A DNA stretch of 23,527 bases, taken from Candidatus Thalassarchaeaceae archaeon (GTDB taxonomy: Archaea > Thermoplasmatota > Poseidoniia > Poseidoniales > Thalassarchaeaceae). Numbering within the stretch: position 1 is the stretch's first letter; each line of letters begins with the position of its first letter. Below are positions 7,822-15,388 of the stretch, piece after piece. The translations under genes and the position numbers were made by a program. The stretch covers positions 1 through 23,527 of the forward strand of contig JASLJW010000078.1 in NCBI GenBank assembly GCA_030747885.1, in the 5' to 3' direction. The notes beneath the pieces were generated by a model. It saw only the letters and a list, made by a program, of their open reading frames with translations. It was not told where the DNA came from and did not search any database.

Positions 7822-9243
7822 ATGAAACAGAAGGATTCTTTGGTAGATTTCCTTCCGAGAGAATCAAGTCAAGGTCCTGAATGCAATGGCATGGATGGAC
7901 AAGACCCCCTCCTAAGTCTGGAGGGTGCTTCAGTTCTTCGTGGACGAAATCGGGTCTTGGAAAATCTTGATTTCAAAGTTCATTCGAATGAATTAATCTT
8001 GTTGACTGGTCCGAATGGAGGAGGGAAATCCACCTTATTACAATCATTAGCAGGGCTACATCCTCTGAGCAGCGGGGAACTAGTACACGGTGGAAAAATA
8101 ATCAGAGATTCTGATGGAAGACACGCAATGTCGGGTGGAATAATTGGATGGTGCCCACAATCCGCAGGAAGTACTCCCTGTTCTACAGTTGAAGAACATC
8201 TTCGGACCGCTCTAAGTTTGAATGGTAGAAAATTCACAGAAGAAGCAGAAACAGATACTCTAGCAGAATGGGGGTTGGATCACAGACGACATGATAGGGT
8301 TGCAAACCTCTCAGGAGGGCTAAGACGTAGGTTGGAGGTTGCAAGTGCCATCGCAATAGGGGATACAAGTCTGGAACCTATTCCAATACTACTCGATGAA
8401 CCATCAGTAGGGTTGGATGAAAAGGGAATGGAAACTCTAATCTCCTCCATTCAAAGACTCAAAGATGCCGGACATTCAATCATTATTGCAACACATGACC
8501 CAATTATCGAATCTCTTCAAAATAAAGAATCTGAAACAACAATACATGGTGATATTCACATTCAAAGAAGTACGTCAATTGGAAACCAACAACGACCTAT
8601 TAGGGCATCAAAAGTTGAGAGGAATGCGTCCATTTTACGATGGAACTTTCGCCTTGATATTCGAGAAATGGCTACTCCTTCTGCTAGATGGATTCCTGGA
8701 ATCATAGCATTTGGAATACTGCTAGGTAGTGGGTTGATTGATGCAAATATACCAAATCTAGGATTGGCTGCACTAGCACTTTCACCTGCAATGATTTCCG
8801 CATTGGTAAGACCCGCATTGATAGATCGGCTAGACCAACGCGAAATGGGGAGTATTTGGAAAGTTTCGAAACAGGGTTCACTCGGGCTTGAAGTTACTAT
8901 TGCATCCATGAGTCTCGTTCCATTCATTTTGGGATTAATCGGACTATTGGTACTATTTCCTATGCCAGAAAATTTTCAAGGATATGTATTGACTCTAATC
9001 ATTCCAGCTACAATGAAAGATGTTAGTGCTGTGTCTGGATTAATCCATCATCGTTTCGGCTCAGGACAACGACCTGGACTGATGGTTCTCCTCATGATCC
9101 CATTTGCTTGGGTACTTCTTACATTATGTAGTGCAGTAGAAGCAGTTGCATTAGAAGCAATGAGGGAAGCATGGACTGGCGTAATCATAGCATTCGCAAC
9201 TAACATTGGATTATTCTTGCTCGCATGGGCCCTTCATGAATAA
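7822..9243 (+). CDS. ccmA: CcmA-CcmB fusion: haem-export ABC transporter ATPase joined to its membrane subunit
   Basis: A single 473-residue chain holds both halves of the CcmAB haem/haem-intermediate ABC transporter of System I cytochrome c maturation. The N-terminal ATPase has Walker A GPNGGGKST (63-71), Q-loop CPQ (111-113), signature LSGGL (163-167), Walker B ILLDE (189-193) and switch His225. From about 270 an amphipathic segment rich in Arg (WNFRLDIREM) leads into about six hydrophobic segments (about 290-305, 312-330, 357-378, 386-405, 419-438, 450-470), the size and pattern of CcmB, which is normally a separate protein of about 220 residues. Numbering is from the ATG at 7822. An ATG at 7891 (residue 24, MDGQDPLLSLEG) would match the usual CcmA N-terminus better and leave more room for a promoter, so the start is unsettled. 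Only 27 bases separate it from the divergent rhomboid gene. CcmC follows closely. The CcmB half is called from context and topology, not strong motifs. Confidence 0.87.
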   Translation: MKQKDSLVDFLPRESSQGPECNGMDGQDPLLSLEGASVLRGRNRVLENLDFKVHSNELILLTGPNGGGKSTLLQSLAGLHPLSSGELVHGGKIIRDSDGRHAMSGGIIGWCPQSAGSTPCSTVEEHLRTALSLNGRKFTEEAETDTLAEWGLDHRRHDRVANLSGGLRRRLEVASAIAIGDTSLEPIPILLDEPSVGLDEKGMETLISSIQRLKDAGHSIIIATHDPIIESLQNKESETTIHGDIHIQRSTSIGNQQRPIRASKVERNASILRWNFRLDIREMATPSARWIPGIIAFGILLGSGLIDANIPNLGLAALALSPAMISALVRPALIDRLDQREMGSIWKVSKQGSLGLEVTIASMSLVPFILGLIGLLVLFPMPENFQGYVLTLIIPATMKDVSAVSGLIHHRFGSGQRPGLMVLLMIPFAWVLLTLCSAVEAVALEAMREAWTGVIIAFATNIGLFLLAWALHE

Positions 9244-9276
9244 GAGAATACGATGATTGAAACATCGATTGCCAGT

Positions 9277-9282
9277 GGAGGG
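9277..9282 (+). promoter_or_regulatory. ccmC: Shine-Dalgarno-like element deciding the ccmC start
   Basis: GGAGGG lies just upstream of the ATG at 9286. It favours this start over the in-frame ATG at 9253, which lies 9 bases after the CcmAB stop and has no comparable element. Confidence 0.45.
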
Positions 9283-9285
9283 TGT

Positions 9286-9993
9286 ATGAACGCATCACGC
9301 ATGGTTGCTCCGGGGCTACTATGTATGGGGCTTCTTGGCCTCATGGTAACGATTTGGATGGCTTTAGTAGAAGCACCAAGTATGGGATCAGATTGGAACG
9401 CTCCAGAGTCATATAGGATTCTCTTCATTCATGTTCCATTTGCATGGGTTTCATTCTCAGGTTTCGCACTCTTGTTTGGGGGTTCACTCGCATGGTATCT
9501 CAAACGTTCTAACACTGGATGGCGATTTGCTATCACAGGCGCCCAACTTGGGCTACTCTATTCATTGGGAGTATTGATTTCAGGACCGATTTGGGGTGCT
9601 GCCGAGTGGGGTGTTCCTTGGGACTTCCAAGATGTCAGGCTGAACACTTTTGCAATCTTGGGAGGTATCGCTCTTTTCGTAGCTTTAGGGGAAATGAATT
9701 CTGAAGATACAGAACAGCATAGAGACACTCTTTCATCTGTGGGAATTTTCGGTTTTGGACTTGTCCCACTGACCTACATGGCCACTAGATGGTGGCAAGA
9801 ACGACACCCTGGTCCACTAATTGGAGGAGGAGCAGAAGATAGCGGGGTAGATTCCTCTATTCTATTGATTTGGATGATTGGAGCAGTTTCTATGCAAATT
9901 TTGTTTGTTGGCCAAGCAATCATGACTTTTCGATTATTGAAAACAGAAGAAGAACTTGAGAAATTACTCACAAAAATGGAGGAAAACACATGA
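9286..9993 (+). CDS. ccmC: CcmC-like haem-handling membrane protein
   Basis: CcmC binds haem on the outer face of the membrane and passes it to the chaperone CcmE in System I cytochrome c biogenesis. The 235-residue product has about six hydrophobic segments. Numbered from 9286, it carries the tryptophan-rich haem-binding motif WGVPWDFQD (108-116). Two expected axial histidines flank it, His49 in LFIHVPFAW and His174 in WWQERHPGPL. The C-terminus is a charged helix (LLKTEEELEKLLTKMEE). An in-frame ATG at 9253 would add 11 residues. The stop overlaps the next ATG as ATGA at 9990-9993, implying translational coupling to the CcmD-like gene. CcmC shares its fold with CcmF and CcsA, but the length and the neighbouring CcmAB fusion support CcmC. 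No CcmE, CcmF or CcmH is present in the window. Confidence 0.92.
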   Translation: MNASRMVAPGLLCMGLLGLMVTIWMALVEAPSMGSDWNAPESYRILFIHVPFAWVSFSGFALLFGGSLAWYLKRSNTGWRFAITGAQLGLLYSLGVLISGPIWGAAEWGVPWDFQDVRLNTFAILGGIALFVALGEMNSEDTEQHRDTLSSVGIFGFGLVPLTYMATRWWQERHPGPLIGGGAEDSGVDSSILLIWMIGAVSMQILFVGQAIMTFRLLKTEEELEKLLTKMEENT

Positions 9994-10169
9994 ACGACAT
10001 GATTGCCCTAGCCACTGCATATCTTGCACTTATTGCCTTACTAATTGGACATTCAATACATACCTCCAGACGATTAAAGTTAGTCGAAGAAAGGTTAACT
10101 GCGGCATTAGAAGCAAATGCAAGACGAGAGAAAAATCGTAGTCTTGATGGCGCAACAGAAGAAGAATGA
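9990..10169 (+). CDS. ccmD: CcmD-like small membrane protein
   Basis: A 59-residue protein beginning MNDMIALATAYLALIALLIG, one hydrophobic helix (about 4-22), followed by a basic, coiled-coil-prone helix (RRLKLVEERLTAALEANARR). That is the architecture of CcmD, the small subunit that works with CcmABC to release holo-CcmE. It overlaps the ccmC stop by ATGA and its own stop overlaps the nmd3 start (ATGATGA around 10166). Sequence conservation in CcmD is weak, so the call rests on position, size and topology. Confidence 0.8.
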   Translation: MNDMIALATAYLALIALLIGHSIHTSRRLKLVEERLTAALEANARREKNRSLDGATEEE

Positions 10170-11287
10170 TGACCAATCGCTTGAAGTCGGACGGGGGACC
10201 CGTTCAGCATGAGGTGCGAGGCGTGACGCAAGGCAATCCTTTCTGTGTGGCTTGCGGTGACCCGCCTCCTCTTACTGATGAGCGCCTTTGCGAGACATGT
10301 TTTCGCGCTAGAAACCATCTTTCAGAATTTCCTGAAAGAATACAACAAACAAGATGTCCAAAATGTGAGATGATTCTTGTTGATGGACGTTTTGGAAGAA
10401 TGGGCCATGATGAATTAATGCAACATAGGGCAATGGAATCTCTTACAGTTCATCCAGATGCCAAAAACCTAGATTTAGAACTCCATGCAGAAATAATCGA
10501 TGATCGAACGACTAAACTAACAATGGATGTGAAAGGTGACATCCAAGGAATTGATTTTGATGATCATCATGAATCATTACTTCAAACTTCAAATGGAGTA
10601 TGTCAAACCTGTACGCGTAAAGCGGGAGCATACTTCGAAGCAGTCATGCAACTTCGATCTGCAGGACGGAGACTAGAAGAAAAAGAAGTGAAAGAATTGA
10701 GAGAATCTCTCGACCATATGATGGAAGATATGCCAGAAGATCCAATGTTCTTCATTACAAAAGAAGGACCAGTTACAGGAGGATGGGATTTACAATTGGG
10801 TTCCAAGTCAATGGCTAGAATGTGGGGTAGAAAATTGGTAAATGCTCATGGGGGTCAGACCAAAGAAACATCCACTACTGTAGGCCATAAGGATGGAGTA
10901 GACATCACGAGGCTAACATTACTGTACAGGAAACCTGCTTATGGTATAGGAGATATTATTCGTTTCAGAAAGAGATTATGGCGAATTGATACATGGCAAA
11001 AAGATGGCCCAATCCTGCTAGCAATGGATAGATATGAACGAACTGGAGCAACATGGAGAGATCTTGAGAAATGTATCGTTGTATCTCAAAAGAAAGACCA
11101 TTGTGTCGTAGAGATTCTTCGGAGAGATGATTCAGCAGTCGAAATTCTTGATCCTAATGATTTCACAGTTAGGACCTTGTCTAGTTCCTACGATATCGGC
11201 CCCGAAGACTCTAGAGTCCGCATCTGTTTGATAGAGGGGGAATGGACATGCATGCCTAGAACAAGGGGAGAACAAGGGGGTGAATAA
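10166..11287 (+). CDS. nmd3: NMD3-family ribosome biogenesis protein
   Basis: NMD3 binds the large ribosomal subunit. In eukaryotes it is the nuclear export adaptor, and archaeal homologues lack the export-signal region. The 373-residue protein opens with the diagnostic paired-cysteine region: CVAC (27-30), CETC (42-45), CPKC (64-67) and CQTC (146-149). The last runs into RKAGAYFEAVMQLR, the family's hallmark following the fourth CxxC. A helical segment (about 165-190) and a beta-rich C-terminal half follow (for example YGIGDIIRFRKRLWRI). The start ATG at 10166 overlaps the CcmD-like stop, and its end overlaps the isomerase gene by 8 bases. Pairing with ccm genes looks like operon crowding, not a shared function. 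It is expected to be cytosolic and ribosome-associated. Confidence 0.9.
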   Translation: MMTNRLKSDGGPVQHEVRGVTQGNPFCVACGDPPPLTDERLCETCFRARNHLSEFPERIQQTRCPKCEMILVDGRFGRMGHDELMQHRAMESLTVHPDAKNLDLELHAEIIDDRTTKLTMDVKGDIQGIDFDDHHESLLQTSNGVCQTCTRKAGAYFEAVMQLRSAGRRLEEKEVKELRESLDHMMEDMPEDPMFFITKEGPVTGGWDLQLGSKSMARMWGRKLVNAHGGQTKETSTTVGHKDGVDITRLTLLYRKPAYGIGDIIRFRKRLWRIDTWQKDGPILLAMDRYERTGATWRDLEKCIVVSQKKDHCVVEILRRDDSAVEILDPNDFTVRTLSSSYDIGPEDSRVRICLIEGEWTCMPRTRGEQGGE

Positions 11288-12347
11288 TTTGGAAACAGAT
11301 TCTAAAATGAAGGAAATGGCAGAAAAATTAGATCATTCAGATATGATTGGATGGACTCGAAAATTCCCAATCGCTTTGAGAAATGCCTTGACTCAAGACC
11401 TCAAATTGAATGATGAAAATGATTGGTCAGGAATCCTTTGCCTTGGGGTAGGTGGTTCAGGGGCGGGAGGGATGTTGCTATCCGATATCTCAAATCTAGA
11501 AGGAGGGCTGCCATTTGTTAGTTGGAAGGACTACGGCCTCCCTTCATGGTGGGGACCTGAATGGTTGGTGTTAGCTACATCCTATTCAGGAAACACTGAA
11601 GAAACTCTGCACGGAGTTAATTTGGCCATTCAAGAAGGAGGGACAGTAATTGGAATCTCCTCGGGTGGAAGACTTCAAGAGATTCTTGAAACGAATGAAG
11701 AATCAATTTGGATTGAGGTTCCTGGTGGACAACCACCTAGAAGTGCAATAGGACATATCTTCGGGACTCAACTGAATATTTGTTGGTCAATGGGGCTTCT
11801 ACCAAGCAAGAATAATGAAGAAATTGAAGGAATCCTAGACCGACTAGAGAAATCATCCAAACTCCTAGATATCATTAACGGTGATGGAAATATCGTATCA
11901 ATTGCTGAAGAAATCGATGGAAAACGAATTCAAATTATGTCTGCACCATCACTAGGAACAATTGGTTACAGATGCAGGACTCAATTCAATGAGAACTCCG
12001 GAATTCTGGCGACTTCCTCAATCCTTCCTGAACTTCACCACAACGAAATCGTTGCATGGGGGGACGAAAATATGAGATCTGGAGCACATCTGATTATTTT
12101 TGTTTGGGACGGAATGGATGAACGAATTGGACTTAGAACTGAGTGGACACTTGAAACATTGAATGATGTCCCTACAACAATTCTTGATTGCCAAGGAGAG
12201 TCTCTAGCGGAATGTATTCTACATGGGGCCCATATGAGTGACTGGTTATCGATTGCATCAGCACTTCTACGGGAAAAGGATCCCACCAGTATTGGGCCAA
12301 TCAATGACCTCAAAGAACATCTGGGCGATATCCCGATGGATCAATAA
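11280..12347 (+). CDS. Bifunctional phosphoglucose/phosphomannose isomerase
   Basis: This cytosolic enzyme interconverts fructose-6-phosphate with glucose-6-phosphate and mannose-6-phosphate, and so feeds both glycolysis and sugar-nucleotide synthesis. The 355-residue protein has the archaeal-type SIS fold. Visible are GVGGSGAGG (56-64), the phosphate-binding SYSGNTEET (101-109), PPRSAIG (152-158), QFNENSG (235-241) and LPELHHNEI (249-257), the last carrying the catalytic-region Glu and His. The start is GTG at 11280, 9 bases after AAGGGGAG (11263-11270); an ATG at 11307 is an alternative. It overlaps nmd3 by 8 bases and is convergent with the M23 gene, overlapping it by 7 bases at the stops. 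Its product fructose-6-phosphate is also the substrate of GlmS encoded in this window. Confidence 0.93.
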   Translation: MNNLETDSKMKEMAEKLDHSDMIGWTRKFPIALRNALTQDLKLNDENDWSGILCLGVGGSGAGGMLLSDISNLEGGLPFVSWKDYGLPSWWGPEWLVLATSYSGNTEETLHGVNLAIQEGGTVIGISSGGRLQEILETNEESIWIEVPGGQPPRSAIGHIFGTQLNICWSMGLLPSKNNEEIEGILDRLEKSSKLLDIINGDGNIVSIAEEIDGKRIQIMSAPSLGTIGYRCRTQFNENSGILATSSILPELHHNEIVAWGDENMRSGAHLIIFVWDGMDERIGLRTEWTLETLNDVPTTILDCQGESLAECILHGAHMSDWLSIASALLREKDPTSIGPINDLKEHLGDIPMDQ

Positions 12348-12961
12348 ATAGGACCTAGAACCAATCTTGGATCAGGGAAAACCGAAAGGGCCCATTTACG
12401 GTCATCAGGATGTACAACTCCAGGGAGATCATGCCCTTCAGGTTCTATTAGACTTAGTTGGATGTGAACATGTGGAGGCCAACCTCCATTCTCATTTTCT
12501 GTTCCAAATCTACCAATCAATTGTCCAGAAATTATTGAATCACCAGGACGAAGCGATGCTGTGGATTCCGCATCTAAATGTCCAAACAATGCCCAGATAT
12601 CCTGCCCATCAATTCTATGTTTAGTAACAATAGTATGACCATAATCGCCCAATTTAGAATTAAATCCAGAGGCATGTACAATTCCTCCAAAGAATGCATA
12701 CACAGGAGTTCCAACTGGTCCGCCTAAATCCAATCCAACATGTACTGTTCTTCCATCACTAAACAAATCAGAAGTGTAAATCGACCTCACTTCATCGTAT
12801 TTTCCGATTGTCCACATTTCGTTCCCAGAACCATAGTCTTCTGAACCAGACAAATCGAGTACCTTCGGTTCATCAGGGAATATTACGACGGGATGATATG
12901 ATTCACTATCCCACCTCACCATGAACCATCCGAGGAGGGAATCCGCTATGAGGGTCCTCAT
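12341..12961 (-). CDS. Cytosolic M23/LytM-fold metallopeptidase-like protein
   Basis: A 206-residue protein with a complete set of M23 zinc ligands: His74 and Asp78 in HVGLD, and His166 in PPHVHIQ, with the supporting His128 (FGHLD) and His164. The pattern RTVHVGLDLGGPVGTPVYA, then GGWPPHVHIQL, then DLPGVVHPDDR and FPDPRLVLG, matches, from memory, the M23 module inside kinase-M23-class III aminotransferase fusion proteins better than secreted lysostaphin-type enzymes. There is no convincing signal peptide: the short N-terminus MRTLIADSLLGWF is followed by a possible second start (MVRWD, at 12922). The target cannot be peptidoglycan if the host is an archaeon as inferred, and no substrate is proposed. 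It ends convergently within the isomerase gene and starts 23 bases from the divergent membrane-protein gene. Confidence 0.88.
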   Translation of the reverse strand: MRTLIADSLLGWFMVRWDSESYHPVVIFPDEPKVLDLSGSEDYGSGNEMWTIGKYDEVRSIYTSDLFSDGRTVHVGLDLGGPVGTPVYAFFGGIVHASGFNSKLGDYGHTIVTKHRIDGQDIWALFGHLDAESTASLRPGDSIISGQLIGRFGTENENGGWPPHVHIQLSLIEPEGHDLPGVVHPDDRKWALSVFPDPRLVLGPIY

Positions 12962-12984
12962 CAGTTTTCAATCTGAGTGGGACC

Positions 12985-15378
12985 ATGGAGTTGGGAGTAG
13001 AATTTCTCAGACAATTGTCTGCGATTATCCTATTACTTGCGCCATGTCTATGGATGGCAGATAGATTTCTGAGTCATCTAGACCCTGCACGAACAGATGC
13101 TCAACGATTACTGATTGTTCCTAGCATCTCGTTATTCCTCATGCTTGGAATAATTGGATGGAGTGTATTGATTTTCAACGAACTTAGGTTGCTACCAGTA
13201 TTGTTACTCTGGTGTTTGATGGAGATTGTTTCTAGGAAAATAACGCAACCAAATGAAGAAAGCGGAGAGGTTGAGAGTCCATGGGAGAGATTGGAAACTG
13301 CAATTGAAAAGGCACAAAGAAGAGAAGATTCTGAACAATGGAAGAAACCAATTCCATCTTCTGAAGATAAACAGTGGGAGTTCTCGACTGCAGATTATTG
13401 GATTCTAATTGCATCATGTGCCGGAATTATTGGTTTGATGCTTCCACATTTCCTTTTCATAGAACCACTTGGAATCGATTGGATTGGATTTGCTACATTA
13501 GCGGATACCCTAGCATCATCGGGAACAACCAATTTACCTCCTCCAAGTATTGGAAAATGGACATATCCCCCGGCTCTTCCTTCGACTGCAGCTGTAATTA
13601 TGACGATTACTGGAATTGATTCATCCACCGCAGTTTCGCTAATTGGACATCTCGGTTTGGGGCTTCTTTGTGCTAGCCTAGCAGGTGTTTTTGCAAGATT
13701 TGGAGCAGGTGGAAGTATGTTGGTATCAATGACCTTGAGTGCAGGATTATTTGCGAAGATGATTGATTCAGGTTACCCTTCGGTAATATCTCAATTGGGT
13801 TTGATTCTAGGACTGTTAGTGGTGATGAATGCTGAAAAAAGATCGGCTCGACAAGATTCGATGGCTTTGATTTCAGTGGCCGCGGCAGGTGTAATCCATC
13901 CTAGTGGAGCAATGTATCTGATTCTACTCATTTTAGGACGAACACTTGTTAGAGCAAGTAGTAATGAAACAGAATCGAATCGAAATAGGGTAATTCTAGG
14001 ATCAAGTTTGGTAATTGGAGTCTCACTATTCGTTGCAGCAGGGGTTTTTGCACCTAGAGTGGAAGATGTGGCAATTCTTGCAGAATATGGATGGCAAGGA
14101 GGTTTTGAGTTGATTAAATGGAATGGGCCGTTGATTCCATTTGCAATTTGGGGAGCATGGAGAAGTAGAAACTCATTAGAAGGAAGGTTACTATTGTCTT
14201 GGTTGTTTTTACTCTGGATTCTAAGTCTAATTCATTTAATGGAAGGAATAGTTGGGATCGGACTACTGACTCTAGTTTCCTACATTCTGTATAGTATGTC
14301 CATGCATGGTTTCCATATTCCTCTCGCTGCATTAGGTGCTCTAGGTTTAGCGCCTTCAATCAGATTAAGGATGATGAGTAAGAAAGAAGAAATTCATGAA
14401 CAAAATGAAGGGGAAATTGAGGCTAAACATTTCTTTGATTCCCCATCAGACATTTCACCAATTTTCCTTCAATGTTCATTTGCAATTTGTGCTTCTCTGT
14501 TATTGTTAACAATTGGATGGTTCACAACATTGCATCAACATCCTGAACTATGGGTTCGAACTGATGGGGATCGAATGATCCATCAATCATTAGACCTCCC
14601 GGATGATGCGATTGTTTTCGTTGAAAATAGACCGTGGGGGTATCTAATAGATGTAGATGGGGAACTTCAGAGGACTGCCTTTCCTAACTTAGGATTAATC
14701 GAAATAGAAGAGAGAATTCAATTTCAAACCTATAATGCTATTTTGAACAATGATTTTGAAAGATTGAGTGAATTGGGAATTACTCACGCAATTACTAGCC
14801 CTAGAGGGGAAGTTGGATTCTTATTGGCTACTTCCAATTATTGGTCTCTGATTTCTGATCAAGAGGGTAGTAGAATTTGGGAATTTCACGAGAACCCTAC
14901 TCCTGAATCCATTAGAGAAATTATGATTTTCGGAATTGATGAAAATTCATGTAACTCAGGATGTGATTGGAGAACCTCGCCATGGACTGGTTTGTACGAT
15001 TGGCCAGAGTACCCCGTTTCAGAAAGTCGTTCATTTCTTTCAGATGGTTCCATTGCAATGGATATAGAGACAACAAGAGGCATGAGATCATCTATGGTAA
15101 GAGTCTCAGCATTAATTGAAGCCCCTGCAGAGCAAACTGTTTCCATTACTGCATATAGTAATGGAAACTCAACAACAATCGAAAGAATAACTGATGGATC
15201 TGTACAAATGGTAAGTACATTGGTCAATGTAGGAGATGATGGCGTGGTTTCCATCTTGATTAATGCCGATACCGACAATGAGGCTTGGCTAAACCCAACA
15301 GGGATTTCAGGAAGAGGAGATCGTTTAATTGATTCAAATGGAGTTTGGGTGCATTGGTTGGAGATTTCCGAAATTTGA
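12985..15378 (+). CDS. Polytopic GT-C-like membrane protein with C-terminal extracytoplasmic domain
   Basis: A 797-residue integral membrane protein of unassigned family. Hydrophobic segments are visible at about 9-30, 42-63, 67-84, 137-158, 195-236, 240-282, 292-322, 336-356, 401-456 and 493-511, roughly 12-14 helices. A charged cytosolic-looking loop lies between 85 and 135, and another at 462-490. The stretch EPLGIDWIGFATLADTLA (160-177), then KWTYPPALPS, resembles the first outer loop of lipid-phosphate-sugar-dependent GT-C glycosyltransferases, where an acidic residue is catalytic. A soluble region of about 285 residues follows the last helix, partly beta-rich. The immediately downstream GT2 gene (10-base gap) could make the polyprenyl-phosphate sugar it would use. 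Oligosaccharyl or arabinosyl-type transfer is a hypothesis; a membrane protein of another kind cannot be excluded. Membrane topology is certain, function is not. Confidence 0.8.
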   Translation: MELGVEFLRQLSAIILLLAPCLWMADRFLSHLDPARTDAQRLLIVPSISLFLMLGIIGWSVLIFNELRLLPVLLLWCLMEIVSRKITQPNEESGEVESPWERLETAIEKAQRREDSEQWKKPIPSSEDKQWEFSTADYWILIASCAGIIGLMLPHFLFIEPLGIDWIGFATLADTLASSGTTNLPPPSIGKWTYPPALPSTAAVIMTITGIDSSTAVSLIGHLGLGLLCASLAGVFARFGAGGSMLVSMTLSAGLFAKMIDSGYPSVISQLGLILGLLVVMNAEKRSARQDSMALISVAAAGVIHPSGAMYLILLILGRTLVRASSNETESNRNRVILGSSLVIGVSLFVAAGVFAPRVEDVAILAEYGWQGGFELIKWNGPLIPFAIWGAWRSRNSLEGRLLLSWLFLLWILSLIHLMEGIVGIGLLTLVSYILYSMSMHGFHIPLAALGALGLAPSIRLRMMSKKEEIHEQNEGEIEAKHFFDSPSDISPIFLQCSFAICASLLLLTIGWFTTLHQHPELWVRTDGDRMIHQSLDLPDDAIVFVENRPWGYLIDVDGELQRTAFPNLGLIEIEERIQFQTYNAILNNDFERLSELGITHAITSPRGEVGFLLATSNYWSLISDQEGSRIWEFHENPTPESIREIMIFGIDENSCNSGCDWRTSPWTGLYDWPEYPVSESRSFLSDGSIAMDIETTRGMRSSMVRVSALIEAPAEQTVSITAYSNGNSTTIERITDGSVQMVSTLVNVGDDGVVSILINADTDNEAWLNPTGISGRGDRLIDSNGVWVHWLEISEI

Positions 15379-15382
15379 GGTG
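15377..15382 (+). promoter_or_regulatory. Shine-Dalgarno element of the GT2 gene
   Basis: GAGGTG overlaps the stop codon of the membrane-protein gene and lies 6 bases before the ATG at 15389. It fixes that ATG as the start in preference to the upstream in-frame ATG at 15329, which would lie inside the previous gene. Confidence 0.65.
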
Positions 15383-15388
15383 TTCACA

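Noticed and set aside
7822..9243. Frameshift or sequencing merge of ccmA and ccmB
   Set aside because: The frame is continuous through a plausible linker (about 235-270) and no start signal for a separate ccmB is visible there.
12341..12961. M23 protein as a peptidoglycan hydrolase or sign of bacterial origin
   Set aside because: No signal peptide, and all neighbours are archaeal in type; the motif context fits intracellular M23 modules better.
15329..15388. Upstream in-frame start of the GT2 gene
   Set aside because: It would lie inside the membrane-protein gene; the ATG at 15389 has GAGGTG 6 bases upstream and gives the normal GT2 N-terminus.
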